Shown: one piece after another, positions 27,108 through 36,141 of the stretch
Numbering within the stretch: position 1 is the first letter of the stretch
How the letters are laid out: each line of letters opens with the position of its first letter
From: Anaerolineales bacterium UBA2395
Lineage (GTDB): Bacteria; Chloroflexota; Anaerolineae; Anaerolineales; Villigracilaceae
DNA length: 64,000 bases
Reading direction: 5' to 3'
Assembly: GCA_002343775.1 (NCBI GenBank)
Contig: DDSH01000028.1
Span: 187,731-251,730 of the forward strand
Position numbers and translations under genes: made by a program
Notes under the pieces: model-generated
The model's input: only the letters and a program-made list of their open reading frames with translations
Told to the model about the DNA's origin: nothing
Databases searched by the model: none

Positions 27108-28505
27108 TCATCCCCATTTCCAGGTCGTGCCATCCTTGCCATCTTCGATGGTGACGCCCATCGCTTTTAACTGGTCGCGGATCTCGTCGGAGCGTTTCCA
27201 GTTTTTGTCTTTACGCGCCTGTGTGCGTTCGACGATGAGGGCTTCCACTTGGGCTTCGTCTTCGCTGGAGCCTTTTTTCTCTTCGAGGGTCAAGCCAAGC
27301 ACACCAGCAAGTTGCTTGAAGGTTTCCTGTGCAGGTTTGAGCTGGTCTGCAGTCGCACCGTTATCGCGGGCGGTGTTGATGGACTTGGAAATTTCAAACA
27401 ACGCGGCGATGGCTCCGGCGGTGTTGAAGTCATTGTCCATGGCTTCGGTGAAGTTGCCACCCGCCGACTCGATGGAAGCGGAAAGTGCAGAAGCGGCTTC
27501 GGCGGTGAGTCCGCTTGCAGAGGCGGAAGCAGGCTTGAGCGCGGACTTGAGGCGCTCGACGTTCCGTTCGGCAGCATCCAATGTTTCGTCATTGAACATC
27601 AGTGGGGCGCGGTAGGTCCCATTCAAGACCAGCATGCGCATGACATCGGAGGAACGCTTCGAGAGAAATTCCTTGATGCTGACGATGTTGCCAAGACTCT
27701 TGGACATTTTTTCGCCGCCGAGTTGCAGCATCCCGTTGTGGATCCAATAGCGGGAAAACTCCTTGCCAGTGTAGCACTCGCTTTGCGCGATCTCGTTTTC
27801 GTGATGCGGGAAGATCAAATCGTTGCCGCCGCCGTGAATGTCAATCTGCTCACCGAGTTCGGCGAGGTTCATGGCGGAGCATTCAATATGCCAGCCGGGG
27901 CGACCCTTACCCCAGGGGCTCTCCCATGAGATTTCACCGGGTTTGGCGGCTTTCCAGAGCGCGAAGTCCATTGGGTGTTCTTTTTGTTCACCGACTTCGA
28001 TGCGCGCGCCTGCCTGCATGTCATCCAGTTTGCGCCCGGAAAGACGCCCGTAATCATCGTCGCTGGTGACGCGGAAATAGACATCGCCATTTTCCGCAGC
28101 GTAGGCGTGACCCTTTTGAATCAGCCCTTCGATAAATTGGATGATGAGCGGCATGGTGGTGCTGACCTGCGGGTTGGACGTGGCGGGCAGCACGTTCAGG
28201 CTTTTCAGATCGGCGGCATAATCGGCGATGTAACGCGCTGAAAGTTTGAGCGGATCTTCGCCGAGCGCGTTGGCGCGGTTGATGATCTTGTCGTCCACGT
28301 CGGTGTAGTTCATCACATGCTTGACGCTGTATCCGCGATATTCGAGATACCTGCGGATGATGTCGAACACGATGGCAGACATGGCATGACCAACGTGTGC
28401 GTCGTTATAGACCGTGACACCGCAGACGTACATCTTGACAACACCGGGTTCAAGGGTCTGGAATTCTTCAGTTTTGCGAGAGAGTGTATTGTAAATTTTG
28501 AGCAT
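27108..28505 (-). CDS. cysS: Cysteinyl-tRNA synthetase
   Basis: 465 residues, the normal length. HIGH motif reads HVGH within VYNDAHVGHAMS, zinc-ligand region CGVTVYND, KMSKS loop GEKMSKSLGN, and the C-terminal DALR-like anticodon-binding region. It charges tRNA-Cys with cysteine. The ATG at 28505 lacks a Shine-Dalgarno sequence; a TAAAAT hexamer ends only 6 bases before the ATG, so the transcript may be leaderless. Confidence 0.97.
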   Translation of the reverse strand: MLKIYNTLSRKTEEFQTLEPGVVKMYVCGVTVYNDAHVGHAMSAIVFDIIRRYLEYRGYSVKHVMNYTDVDDKIINRANALGEDPLKLSARYIADYAADLKSLNVLPATSNPQVSTTMPLIIQFIEGLIQKGHAYAAENGDVYFRVTSDDDYGRLSGRKLDDMQAGARIEVGEQKEHPMDFALWKAAKPGEISWESPWGKGRPGWHIECSAMNLAELGEQIDIHGGGNDLIFPHHENEIAQSECYTGKEFSRYWIHNGMLQLGGEKMSKSLGNIVSIKEFLSKRSSDVMRMLVLNGTYRAPLMFNDETLDAAERNVERLKSALKPASASASGLTAEAASALSASIESAGGNFTEAMDNDFNTAGAIAALFEISKSINTARDNGATADQLKPAQETFKQLAGVLGLTLEEKKGSSEDEAQVEALIVERTQARKDKNWKRSDEIRDQLKAMGVTIEDGKDGTTWKWG

Positions 28506-28605
28506 GTTTCTATTTTATCGCTTGTCTCATAATTATGGGAATATTTTGTTGAAAACCATGTGCGATACTCTGTAACCACAGACGCATACAGGCGAAGGGA
28601 TAAAA

Positions 28606-28630
28606 AACAGGACGCATCATGCGCCCTGTT
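28606..28630 (-). terminator. Rho-independent terminator after PIN-TRAM gene
   Basis: Stem 28606-28616 with 28620-28630 (one mismatch), followed on the minus strand by six T residues, 17 bases after the stop. Confidence 0.85.
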
Positions 28631-28646
28631 CACTTGTCACTGAGCG

Positions 28647-29723
28647 TTACTTCCTGCCCTTGCGACCATTGTCTTCATCTACACGACCGAAGATCATGCG
28701 ACCTGCCGCGGTTTGAAGCACTTTTGTGATGTTGACTTCCATGTATTCGCCGATGTATTCGCGTCCATTTTCGACCACGACCATCGTACCGTCGTCCATG
28801 TAGCCCACACCCTGACCGTGTTCCTTGCCCTCCTGCATGATGTTGATGCGCAGCGCTTCCCCCGGCAGGACGACCGACTTGACCGCATTCGCCAATTCGT
28901 TGATGTTGAGCACGGTCACGCCTTGCAGTTCGGCAACGCGATTGAGATTGTAATCATTGGTGAGCACCGGGCTTTTGAGCTGTTTGCCAAGCACCACAAG
29001 TTTATCGTCCACTTCACGCACGCCTTCCACGTTGATATCCGAAATGCGGACGAGGACGTTGGGCAGTTTCTGCAATTCGGCGAGGACTTCCATCCCGCGT
29101 CGTCCGCGTTGACGGCGGATGCCATCCGGTGAGTCGGCGATGTATTGGAGTTCGTTCAGCACAAAACGCGGAATGAGCAACGTACCGGGCAGGAAGCCCG
29201 TCTTGGCAATGTCTGCCACACGTCCGTCGATGATGACGCTGGTATCAAGCAAAATGGTGCGGTTGAGATTCGTCCACGAAGTGGAACCGCCGCCTTCGGT
29301 ACGTCCACTCATGGCGCTGACCAACCCCATAATGTCACCCTGCCGCATGACGAAGAGAGCAACTCCAAAATAGGAGAAGACCATCACGCCAATAAAAGGC
29401 AGGATCTGGCTGAATGGCGCAGGCAGCATGGAAAGCGGAAAAGCGAGCAGGGCGGCGATCAACAAACCGACGATGAGTCCGGTCAGCCCGGCAAACAAGC
29501 TTTCCGCAGACATGCGTCCCAACATGGCACGAATGGCGCGGGCAGGACGGGTGGTGAAGTACGGGGTGAGGATCAACCCTGTGAGGGCACCGACCAGGCT
29601 GAATACCAGTGTGGTGCGAACGGCATCTTCAGGCACGAACCTTGAGATCTGAAATCCCCATAATCCACCGGAAACCGCCAGAACGATCATGCCAATAATA
29701 CGCAGAATGAATTCAAAACTCAT
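28647..29723 (-). CDS. Membrane PIN-TRAM domain protein (YacL-like)
   Basis: 358 residues. Four N-terminal membrane segments (about 8-130), then a PIN domain opening with ILLDTSVIIDGR and carrying acidic residues typical of the PIN nuclease fold, then a C-terminal TRAM RNA-binding domain (LRINIMQEGKEHGQGVGY onward). The family is widely conserved in Gram-positive bacteria and Chloroflexota; RNA binding or cleavage near the membrane is assumed from the domains rather than shown. GAGGAG precedes the ATG. It is often found beside cysS and ispD/ispF, and here it sits just upstream of cysS. Confidence 0.93.
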   Translation of the reverse strand: MSFEFILRIIGMIVLAVSGGLWGFQISRFVPEDAVRTTLVFSLVGALTGLILTPYFTTRPARAIRAMLGRMSAESLFAGLTGLIVGLLIAALLAFPLSMLPAPFSQILPFIGVMVFSYFGVALFVMRQGDIMGLVSAMSGRTEGGGSTSWTNLNRTILLDTSVIIDGRVADIAKTGFLPGTLLIPRFVLNELQYIADSPDGIRRQRGRRGMEVLAELQKLPNVLVRISDINVEGVREVDDKLVVLGKQLKSPVLTNDYNLNRVAELQGVTVLNINELANAVKSVVLPGEALRINIMQEGKEHGQGVGYMDDGTMVVVENGREYIGEYMEVNITKVLQTAAGRMIFGRVDEDNGRKGRK

Positions 29724-29820
29724 AAATGCTCCTCAGAAACAAGAAAATGCAATGATTTTTCATCATAGCACGGCTGATACCGCCCGTCAATCAAAATCCA
29801 CACTGCACTTATAAAGTTGT

Positions 29821-29826
29821 TATAAT
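29821..29826 (+). promoter_or_regulatory. -10 element upstream of moaA
   Basis: A consensus TATAAT hexamer in AT-rich DNA, about 65 bases before the moaA start. No convincing -35 is visible at 17 bases; the spacing is therefore tentative. Confidence 0.45.
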
Positions 29827-29892
29827 GCCCCCTTACCAATGTACTACCCGTGTCTTGAACGTTTGCATGAATTTTAGAATGCGGAGCATCCC

Positions 29893-30897
29893 ATGTCCCT
29901 GCTTGATACCCTCAACCGTCCCCTGCGCGATCTGCGCGTTTCCGTCACCGACCGTTGTAACTTCCGTTGTGTCTATTGCATGCCCAAGGAAACCTTTGGG
30001 TCGAATTTCAAATTTCTGCACCATGAACAAATACTAACCTACGAAGAGATCACACGCCTGGCGCGAATTTTCACCTCGTTCGGCGTGAAAAAGATCCGGC
30101 TGACAGGCGGCGAGCCGCTGGTGCGCAAAGACCTGCCCGACCTGGTACGCATGCTGTCGGGAATCCCCGACCTTGACCTGACAATGACCACCAACGGGTC
30201 GCTATTGCCGCGCTTCGCACAGGACCTCAAGGATGCCGGGCTGAACCGGGTGACCGTCAGCCTGGACTCGCTCGACAACAATGTCTTCAAAGCAATGAAC
30301 GATGTGGACTTCCCCGTGGAAAAAGTCCTCGAAGGCATGGACGCCGCCGCAGCCGCCGGACTCGCGCCGATCAAGGTCAATATGGTGGTCAAGCGCGGGT
30401 TGAACGAGAGCAGCATCCTGCCGATGGCACGCTTCTTCCGTGAGAAGGGCTACATCCTGCGCTTCATTGAATTCATGGATGTCGGCAGCACCAACGGCTG
30501 GCGCATGGACGATGTCGTCTCTGCCAAAGAGATCATCCAAACCATCAACGCCGACATGCCGCTTGAACCCGCCGACCCAAATTATCGCGGCGAAGTGGCA
30601 GAACGCTGGCGTTACAAGGATGGCGGCGGCGAGGTCGGTGTGATCGCATCGGTCACGCAGGCATTCTGCCGCGATTGCAACCGCGCACGCCTTTCTGCCG
30701 AAGGAAAGCTGTACACCTGCCTGTTCGCCATCAAAGGACATGATTTCAAGTCCATGCTGCGCAGCGGCGCAACAGATGAAGAGCTCGCAGCCGAGATCGA
30801 AAAGGTCTGGAGCAAACGCGCCGACCGCTATTCGGAGATCCGCTCTGAAAACACCATCCCGCTCCCCAAAGTGGAAATGTCGCACATCGGTGGATAA
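29893..30897 (+). CDS. moaA: GTP 3',8-cyclase, molybdenum cofactor synthesis
   Basis: 334 residues. Radical-SAM cluster C22-x3-C26-x2-C29 (CNFRCVYC), SAM-binding TGGEPL, a second C-terminal iron-sulfur cluster (FCRDCNRARL ... TCLF), and the terminal GG dipeptide needed by the family. It converts GTP to 3',8-cyclo-GTP, the first step of molybdopterin synthesis. GGAG precedes the ATG. Other moa genes are not in the window; it is cotranscribed with a HAD phosphatase whose ATG follows its stop directly. Confidence 0.97.
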   Translation: MSLLDTLNRPLRDLRVSVTDRCNFRCVYCMPKETFGSNFKFLHHEQILTYEEITRLARIFTSFGVKKIRLTGGEPLVRKDLPDLVRMLSGIPDLDLTMTTNGSLLPRFAQDLKDAGLNRVTVSLDSLDNNVFKAMNDVDFPVEKVLEGMDAAAAAGLAPIKVNMVVKRGLNESSILPMARFFREKGYILRFIEFMDVGSTNGWRMDDVVSAKEIIQTINADMPLEPADPNYRGEVAERWRYKDGGGEVGVIASVTQAFCRDCNRARLSAEGKLYTCLFAIKGHDFKSMLRSGATDEELAAEIEKVWSKRADRYSEIRSENTIPLPKVEMSHIGG

Positions 30898-31614
30898 ATG
30901 ACCCAAAACAGAATCAAAGCAGTTCTCTTCGACCTGGACGGCACGCTTCGTCACCACATTCCAACTGGTGACGAAGTTTTTTTGGACTATCTCAAAAGCA
31001 TCGGCATACACTGTACCGAAGAGGAAAAAATCCGCGCCGCGCATTGGGAGCATTTTTACTTTGCACACTCCCTTGAGATCCAGCAGGATGCAGCCGCCTT
31101 CAAAGACGACCGCAAAGGCTTCTGGGTCAATTACTCCAAACGGCGCATGGTGGCGCTCGGACTGCGCGAAGCACGCGCCAGCGAACTGGCTCCCGCCGTA
31201 TCCGCACACATGGACGAGCATTACAAACCCGAAGTCTACATCCCCGAAGAAGCGCCTTTCATCCTCGCAAAACTCAAAGAGGCAGGCTATGTGCTCGGCA
31301 TCGTCACCAACCGCGATGAGCCCGTGCATGAGGAATTGAAAAACCTCAACCTCGACTCGTTCTTCCACTTTTCACTGGCAGCTGGAGAAGTCGGCTCTTT
31401 CAAACCGCAGCCGCGCATTTTTGAAGAAGCCCTCAAACGGGCAGGGACATCCGCCACGGAGACGATATACGTCGGCGACAATTATTTTGCCGACATCGTC
31501 GGGTCGCATCGCGCCGGACTTGTACCGGTTCTCTACGACCCAAGCCGCCTCTTCCCCGATGCCGGGTGTGCCGTCATCCAATCCTTTACCGAACTGCCAG
31601 ACTTGCTGAATTAA
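30898..31614 (+). CDS. HAD-family hydrolase
   Basis: 238 residues. HAD motif I LFDLDGTLR, motif II VTNRD, motif III Lys in GSFKPQP, motif IV YVGDNYFADIVG. A helical cap lies between motifs I and II. These are phosphatases for small phosphorylated metabolites; the substrate is unknown. The ATG directly follows the moaA stop (TAAATG), showing translational coupling. A strong terminator follows. Confidence 0.92.
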   Translation: MTQNRIKAVLFDLDGTLRHHIPTGDEVFLDYLKSIGIHCTEEEKIRAAHWEHFYFAHSLEIQQDAAAFKDDRKGFWVNYSKRRMVALGLREARASELAPAVSAHMDEHYKPEVYIPEEAPFILAKLKEAGYVLGIVTNRDEPVHEELKNLNLDSFFHFSLAAGEVGSFKPQPRIFEEALKRAGTSATETIYVGDNYFADIVGSHRAGLVPVLYDPSRLFPDAGCAVIQSFTELPDLLN

Positions 31615-31639
31615 CCGCCTTCCAAAACCTTCACAAAAG

Positions 31640-31668
31640 GAATGCCGCGAATCGTATTCGCGGCATTC
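31640..31668 (+). terminator. Hairpin after the HAD gene
   Basis: 13-bp perfect stem (31640-31652 with 31656-31668), 3-base loop, then GCGTTAAAATAG; 25 bases after the stop. Confidence 0.75.
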
Positions 31669-31710
31669 GCGTTAAAATAGTAAGGATCAAACAAGTACCC
31701 AAACAACATT

Positions 31711-31820
31711 AGACCTCTTGCATAAGTAGTTCGGAATCCTGAAGTTCTACTTCAGGTGGAGTTTCCGAAAGTCGAACTTTCGGAGTCCTTTTCAATTTTT
31801 GAGGCTTTCACAAGAGGTCT
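31711..31820 (+). mobile_element. MITE-like 110-bp repeat, copy 1
   Basis: It has 10-bp terminal inverted repeats (AGACCTCTTG and CAAGAGGTCT). Inside are two tetra-symmetric hairpins: 31738-31745 with 31749-31756, and 31765-31772 with 31776-31783, each 8 bp with a 3-base loop. It matches copy 2 (reverse strand) at 104 of 110 positions without gaps. It carries no reading frame and lies between the HAD terminator and the malic enzyme gene. No clear target-site duplication. Confidence 0.85.
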
Positions 31821-31902
31821 ATTTAGATACAGGGTTAAAGCGATGAATGTCAACCGCTTTTAACCCTCCACTTTCAAATTGTTCGGGCACAAGGAGACTC
31901 TC

Positions 31903-33252
31903 ATGGCTTGGGAACGGAAGATCATCCGCATTGTGCGGGTACGCAACTCACAAAAGAAGGGCGTGCTGGCAAAACTATTGACCGCCATCGCCGAAGCGGG
32001 CGGCAGCATCGGCAGCATCGTCCTATTGACCGAGACCTCGCGCCACACGGTGCGCGATATCACCGTCTCGCTTGAAAACGAAGATATGTTGCATGATGTG
32101 CTCAACGCCATGCGGGAAAGCGAAGACACCAAGGTCATCGAGGTGCGAGACGAGGTACTGGAACTGCATCAAAAAGGCAAGATCGCCATTCGTTCGCGCT
32201 ACCCGATCGAGTCACTCGCCACCTTGCGGAGGGTCTACACCCCCGGCGTGGCGGAGGTTTGCATGCGCATCGCCAAAGACCCCTCGCAGGCGAGGCTGTA
32301 CACAAGCATCAGTCACATGGTCGCCATCGTCACCGATGGGACAGCGGTGCTGGGCTTGGGTGACATCGGTCCGCTGGCAGGCATGCCTGTGATGGAAGGC
32401 AAAGCCATGCTGATGGAAACGCTGGTGGGGCTTTCAGGCATCCCAATTCTGCTGAATACCAAGGACACCGACGAGATCGTCAACACGGTGGCTGCCATCG
32501 CACCGACGTTTGCCGCCATACAACTGGAGGATATTTCCGCGCCGCGTTGTTTCGAGATCGAAGAACGCCTGCAAGCCATGCTCGATATTCCCGTGCTGCA
32601 CGACGACCAGCATGGCACGGCGGTCGTCACCACGGCGGCATTGATGGTCGCCACGCGCGAAACAGGGAAGGATCTGAACAAAGCCGTCATCGGGCAGATC
32701 GGGCTTGGGGCTGCAGGACATGCCATCGGTCAGATGTTGATGCGTTTGACGGGGAATCCGGTCTATGGCGCAGACCTGAGTCCCGAGGCGTTGAATCGCT
32801 TTGAAAAGATCGGCGGCATCAAATCCAATTTGAAAGAGATCATGGAGATGTGTGACATCGTGGTAGCAACCACGGGCGCGCCGAACCTGATCAAGCCGGA
32901 GATGGTGCGCAAGGGACAGGTCATTCTGGCGCTCTCGAACCCCAATTCGGAGATCGACCCAGATGTGGCAATGGAACACGGTGCGGCATTCGCAGCGGAC
33001 GGCAAGTCGGTCAACAACGTGCTGGGGTTCCCCGGCATTTTCCGCGGCGCTGTGGATGCGAACGCCCCCACGATCACGCATGAAATGCTGCTGGCGGCAG
33101 CAATGAAGATCGCCGAGATGACCCCGCCCGGCGAACTGGTGCCCAACCCGCTCGATAAAAAAGTGCATCATGCCGTGGCGCGTGTGGTGGCAGAGACGGC
33201 GATCCAGCAGGGGATTGCCCGTGCCGATTATGTGCCGTATGTGGAAGAATAG
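31903..33252 (+). CDS. NAD-type malic enzyme with N-terminal ACT domain
   Basis: 449 residues from the ATG at 31903 (AAGGAG, 6 bases upstream); an in-frame ATG at 31879 has no such signal. Residues 1-82 form an ACT regulatory domain (RIVRVRNSQKKGVLAKLLTA). The malic enzyme part has YTPGVAEVC, the metal-binding DDQHGTA and the nucleotide-binding GLGAAGHAIG. It decarboxylates malate to pyruvate. The ACT domain suggests control by a small ligand, probably an amino acid. Cofactor choice (NAD or NADP) is not decided by what I can see. Confidence 0.93.
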   Translation: MAWERKIIRIVRVRNSQKKGVLAKLLTAIAEAGGSIGSIVLLTETSRHTVRDITVSLENEDMLHDVLNAMRESEDTKVIEVRDEVLELHQKGKIAIRSRYPIESLATLRRVYTPGVAEVCMRIAKDPSQARLYTSISHMVAIVTDGTAVLGLGDIGPLAGMPVMEGKAMLMETLVGLSGIPILLNTKDTDEIVNTVAAIAPTFAAIQLEDISAPRCFEIEERLQAMLDIPVLHDDQHGTAVVTTAALMVATRETGKDLNKAVIGQIGLGAAGHAIGQMLMRLTGNPVYGADLSPEALNRFEKIGGIKSNLKEIMEMCDIVVATTGAPNLIKPEMVRKGQVILALSNPNSEIDPDVAMEHGAAFAADGKSVNNVLGFPGIFRGAVDANAPTITHEMLLAAAMKIAEMTPPGELVPNPLDKKVHHAVARVVAETAIQQGIARADYVPYVEE

Positions 33253-33264
33253 ACCGTAAACGAT

Positions 33265-33305
33265 AATCAAAAAAGACTTGCCACCCGGGCAAGTCTTTTT
33301 TGATT
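33265..33305. terminator. Bidirectional rho-independent terminator
   Basis: 18-bp stem (33265-33282 with 33288-33305) containing A6 and T6 tracts, 5-base loop. It separates the convergent malic enzyme and aminotransferase genes. Confidence 0.95.
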
Positions 33306-33317
33306 CCGTATTACGTT

Positions 33318-34559
33318 TTATTTTTTATGAAACCCGTTCTTCTTGAACACTTCTTTCAACGTGCTCCCCATTCTGGTAATGCCTTCACGGATGGTATCCG
33401 GCGAAGAGTAGGAGAAATTGATGCGCATGGTGTTCTGTCCGCCGCCATTCGGGTGGAACGCCGAACCCGGCACAAATGCCACTTTTCGTTCGACGGCGAT
33501 CTTCAAGACCTCGGCTGCATCCACGCCTTCGGGCATCATGCCCCACAGGAACATGCCGCCAGCGGGTTTGGTCCAGCGCATTTCAGGTGGGAACATTTCA
33601 TCCATCATTTCGAGCATCACATCGCGGCGTTCCTTATACGTGGCGCGGATGACCTTGACATGCTCATCGAGGAAGCCGCCCTTGCCGACTTCGTACGCCA
33701 CCTGCTGGTTGAACGAGGAGGTATGCAGATCGGCGGCTTGTTTGGTCATCACCAGTTTTTGGATGACGTTCGGCGGTGCGATCACCCACGCCAGGCGCAG
33801 ACCCGGTGCAAGCAATTTCGAGAAGGTGCTCAGGTAAATGACATTGCCCGAGTATTCGCCGTCGTTATCGTTGCGGTACTGACTATCCAGCATGACCACT
33901 GAAGGGATGTGCTCCCCATCGTAGCGCAGCTGACCGTACGGATCATCCTCGACAATCGGCACACCGTATTTGTCGGCGAGTTCCACCAATTTTTTACGGC
34001 GGTCGAGGCTGAGGGTCGAGCCCGACGGGTTCTGAAAATTCGGGAGGATGTAGATAAACTTCGGTCCGATGCGAAGCGCGGCTTCCAGTTCATCCACGAT
34101 CATGCCATGCTCATCCGCGCGGACGGAGATGTACTGCGCCCCGTAGGCGTTCCACGCCTGCAACGCGCCGAGGTAAGTCGGCGATTCAACCACGATGTAA
34201 TCACCGCGGTTGATGAACAACCTGCCGATGAAATCCAACGCCTGCTGTGAACCGGACGTGATCAGGATGTTTTCCGGAGACACATGCACGCTGTACCGCT
34301 CTGTATGGCGGGCGATCATCTCCCGCAGCGGGCGATACCCCTCCGTGGTGCTGTATTGCAAAGCCTGCGCGCCGTGATCCACCAGAACACGGTTGCATGC
34401 CTCTTGAAATTCCTTGAGCGGAAATACTTCCGGCGCGGGCAACCCACCGGCAAAGGAAATAATATCCGGCTGCTCGGTCAGTTTCAGCAGTTCCCGAATG
34501 ACCGAACTTCCCATTCTTTGCATGCGGTGCGCGAACCGATACTCCCAGGGTGTTTGCAT
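33318..34559 (-). CDS. PLP-dependent aminotransferase (class I, LysN/2-aminoadipate type)
   Basis: 413 residues. Fold-type I features: FAGGLPAPEVFP at the N-terminus, GSQQALDFIGR, NPSG, and the PLP lysine in LSTFSKLLAPGLRLAW; terminal Arg region MRINFSYSSP. This subgroup includes 2-aminoadipate and broad branched-chain or aromatic aminotransferases; substrate is not certain. AAGGAG precedes the ATG. A terminator-like hairpin lies in its own leader (34586-34617), so expression may be controlled by attenuation. Confidence 0.92.
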   Translation of the reverse strand: MQTPWEYRFAHRMQRMGSSVIRELLKLTEQPDIISFAGGLPAPEVFPLKEFQEACNRVLVDHGAQALQYSTTEGYRPLREMIARHTERYSVHVSPENILITSGSQQALDFIGRLFINRGDYIVVESPTYLGALQAWNAYGAQYISVRADEHGMIVDELEAALRIGPKFIYILPNFQNPSGSTLSLDRRKKLVELADKYGVPIVEDDPYGQLRYDGEHIPSVVMLDSQYRNDNDGEYSGNVIYLSTFSKLLAPGLRLAWVIAPPNVIQKLVMTKQAADLHTSSFNQQVAYEVGKGGFLDEHVKVIRATYKERRDVMLEMMDEMFPPEMRWTKPAGGMFLWGMMPEGVDAAEVLKIAVERKVAFVPGSAFHPNGGGQNTMRINFSYSSPDTIREGITRMGSTLKEVFKKNGFHKK

Positions 34560-34585
34560 TTTTACTCCTTAAGGTGAAATAAAAA

Positions 34586-34617
34586 AGCCTGACAGGTACG
34601 CTTGCACCCATCAGGCT
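34586..34617 (-). terminator. Terminator hairpin in the aminotransferase leader (possible attenuator)
   Basis: AGCCTGA/TCAGGCT stem with an inner GGT/ACC pairing, followed on the minus strand by six T. It ends 27 bases before the aminotransferase start. It may simply end the Nudix transcript, or act as an attenuator together with a 16-codon frame at 34620-34670. Confidence 0.75.
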
Positions 34618-34619
34618 GG

Positions 34620-34670
34620 TTAACCTGCTCCAAGAATGAAAAGAAAACCTAGTGCCAGAATGTTTCTCAT
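34620..34670 (-). CDS. Possible leader peptide, 16 residues
   Basis: The short frame reads MRNILALGFLFILGAG, rich in Leu, Ile and Phe, and ends just before the terminator hairpin of the aminotransferase leader. The CAGG near its stop can pair with the CCTG of the terminator's 5' arm, as an antiterminator would. There is no strong ribosome binding site. This layout resembles branched-chain amino acid attenuators, but the evidence is only positional. Confidence 0.3.
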   Translation of the reverse strand: MRNILALGFLFILGAG

Positions 34671-34739
34671 GGCAACCCAATCTTACCCACTTTTAAGACG
34701 GGATGCAACTGTTTTTTGTAACTGTAAACTGGTTGAAAA

Positions 34740-35159
34740 TTATGACATCCTTCCCGCAAGGATGCGCTCGATGGAGTTGCGCGTGTATACATCCAGCGGC
34801 AGATGAAGAGCCGCTTCCGGCTGGACCCAGACATATTCCTGTGCCTCGTCATTCAGCGTCACTTCGAGCGAATCCGTCCGGCAGGCATAGTCAAAGAAGA
34901 TGAAATGCCGGGGTTTCCAAAACGCCGGGTCGCGGATGAACTCCTGGAACATGACGAACGTCAGGTCATAAATATCCAACCCGGTTTCCTCCTTCGCCTC
35001 GCGGATCGCCGCCTCTTCCAGGCGCTCGCCCAGCTCCACATGCCCACCCGGCACAACATACCTGCCGGGCCATTTATGGCTCTTTAACAACAGCACCTCG
35101 CCTGCCGGGCTGAAAATGAAAACCCCCACGGTCGGTTCGGGAAAAACTTGCTCTGGCAT
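34740..35159 (-). CDS. Nudix hydrolase
   Basis: 139 residues from the ATG at 35159; GAGGTGG lies 8 bases upstream. The in-frame GTG at 35168 is inside that ribosome binding site and is less likely. The Nudix box starts with GGHVELGE and ends REAKEETGLDI, with all catalytic Glu present. The enzyme hydrolyses a nucleoside diphosphate linked to another group; specificity cannot be told. Confidence 0.92.
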   Translation of the reverse strand: MPEQVFPEPTVGVFIFSPAGEVLLLKSHKWPGRYVVPGGHVELGERLEEAAIREAKEETGLDIYDLTFVMFQEFIRDPAFWKPRHFIFFDYACRTDSLEVTLNDEAQEYVWVQPEAALHLPLDVYTRNSIERILAGRMS

Positions 35160-35227
35160 GGAAACCACCTCATAAAAAATTCAAGGTTAACTCTTGCATT
35201 GCACAGCGATTCTGGTAAAATATCAAT

Positions 35228-35268
35228 TAGCAATCCCCAGGGTGCCCCCCTCACCTTGGGGATTGCTA
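35228..35268 (-). terminator. Hairpin terminator of the seven-gene operon
   Basis: 12-bp stem (35228-35239 with 35257-35268) plus an inner GGTG/CACC. It lies 15 bases after the EamA stop; minus-strand continuation is ATTGATATT. Confidence 0.75.
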
Positions 35269-35283
35269 TTTAATGTCATAGGG

Positions 35284-36138
35284 TCAGCCAAATATTGCGA
35301 TCACCATCACCCCGGTAAACACGATCACAGAACCGACGACACGCACACCGCCCATCTGTTCCTTGAGGAAGCGCCAGCCTAAAAACGCCCCGATCACCGC
35401 GCTGACCTCGCGGATCGCACCCGAGTAACTGAGCGGCGCAAAGGTATAGGCGAACAGCGCCAGCATGTAGGCGATCAATCCCAGCACACCGCCGACCAGC
35501 AGGTAGTTACGGTTCTTTTTCCACACTCGTGAAAAAGAATCCAACCCATAGTGATAGGCGATGTACGGCGTGGTCACGAACGGAACCATCACGAACATCG
35601 ACAAACCATACGGCAGCGCCGGTCCACTTTTGACGGCTTTCCCGTCGATGAAGGTATACAACGAAATGATCAGCGCCACCGTCAGCGCGGTGAGCACCCC
35701 TTTCAGATGGATCCTTTCGCCTTTGCTTTGCAGCAATGCCGTCGCGCCGATGACCATCATCCCCACCGTGATCATGGCGAGACCGATGTACCCGCCCACG
35801 GTCAATTGCTCCTGCAGGAAGATCGCCGTCCAAATGACCAGCAAAGCGGGAGCCGCTCCACGCGCAATGGGATAGATCAGCGAAAAATCATGATCGCTGT
35901 AGGCTATGCAAAGCAGGATAAAGTAGATCGCTTCGAGCAACATACTGATGATCGCGAACAGCCACATCTCACGCGGCGGCAACCCGGAGTAGAACAGAAT
36001 CCCCAGCGCCAGCGCCCCGCTCAAAATGGTCTGCCAGCCCATGGCAACGTATTTCTCCTCCGCGCTCTTAAGTAGGAAATTCCACAAGGCATGCATTGCA
36101 GCGGACAAAAACAGCAGGACAAGCGCAAGTATCGGCAT
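35284..36138 (-). CDS. EamA/DMT-family transporter
   Basis: 284 residues with ten predicted membrane helices in two EamA halves (about 1-140 and 150-284), as usual for drug/metabolite exporters. The substrate is unknown. It is the last gene of a seven-gene unit (M1 peptidases, RibD-type, RibA, SDR, hydrolase); the start codon lies three bases after the hydrolase stop, so translation is coupled. Possibly it exports a product of that unit, which is inference. Confidence 0.9.
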   Translation of the reverse strand: MPILALVLLFLSAAMHALWNFLLKSAEEKYVAMGWQTILSGALALGILFYSGLPPREMWLFAIISMLLEAIYFILLCIAYSDHDFSLIYPIARGAAPALLVIWTAIFLQEQLTVGGYIGLAMITVGMMVIGATALLQSKGERIHLKGVLTALTVALIISLYTFIDGKAVKSGPALPYGLSMFVMVPFVTTPYIAYHYGLDSFSRVWKKNRNYLLVGGVLGLIAYMLALFAYTFAPLSYSGAIREVSAVIGAFLGWRFLKEQMGGVRVVGSVIVFTGVMVIAIFG

Positions 36139-36141
36139 GGG

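Noticed and set aside
34586..34680. T-box riboswitch before the aminotransferase
   Set aside because: The conserved T-box bulge sequence is absent; only a terminator and a short leader frame are present.
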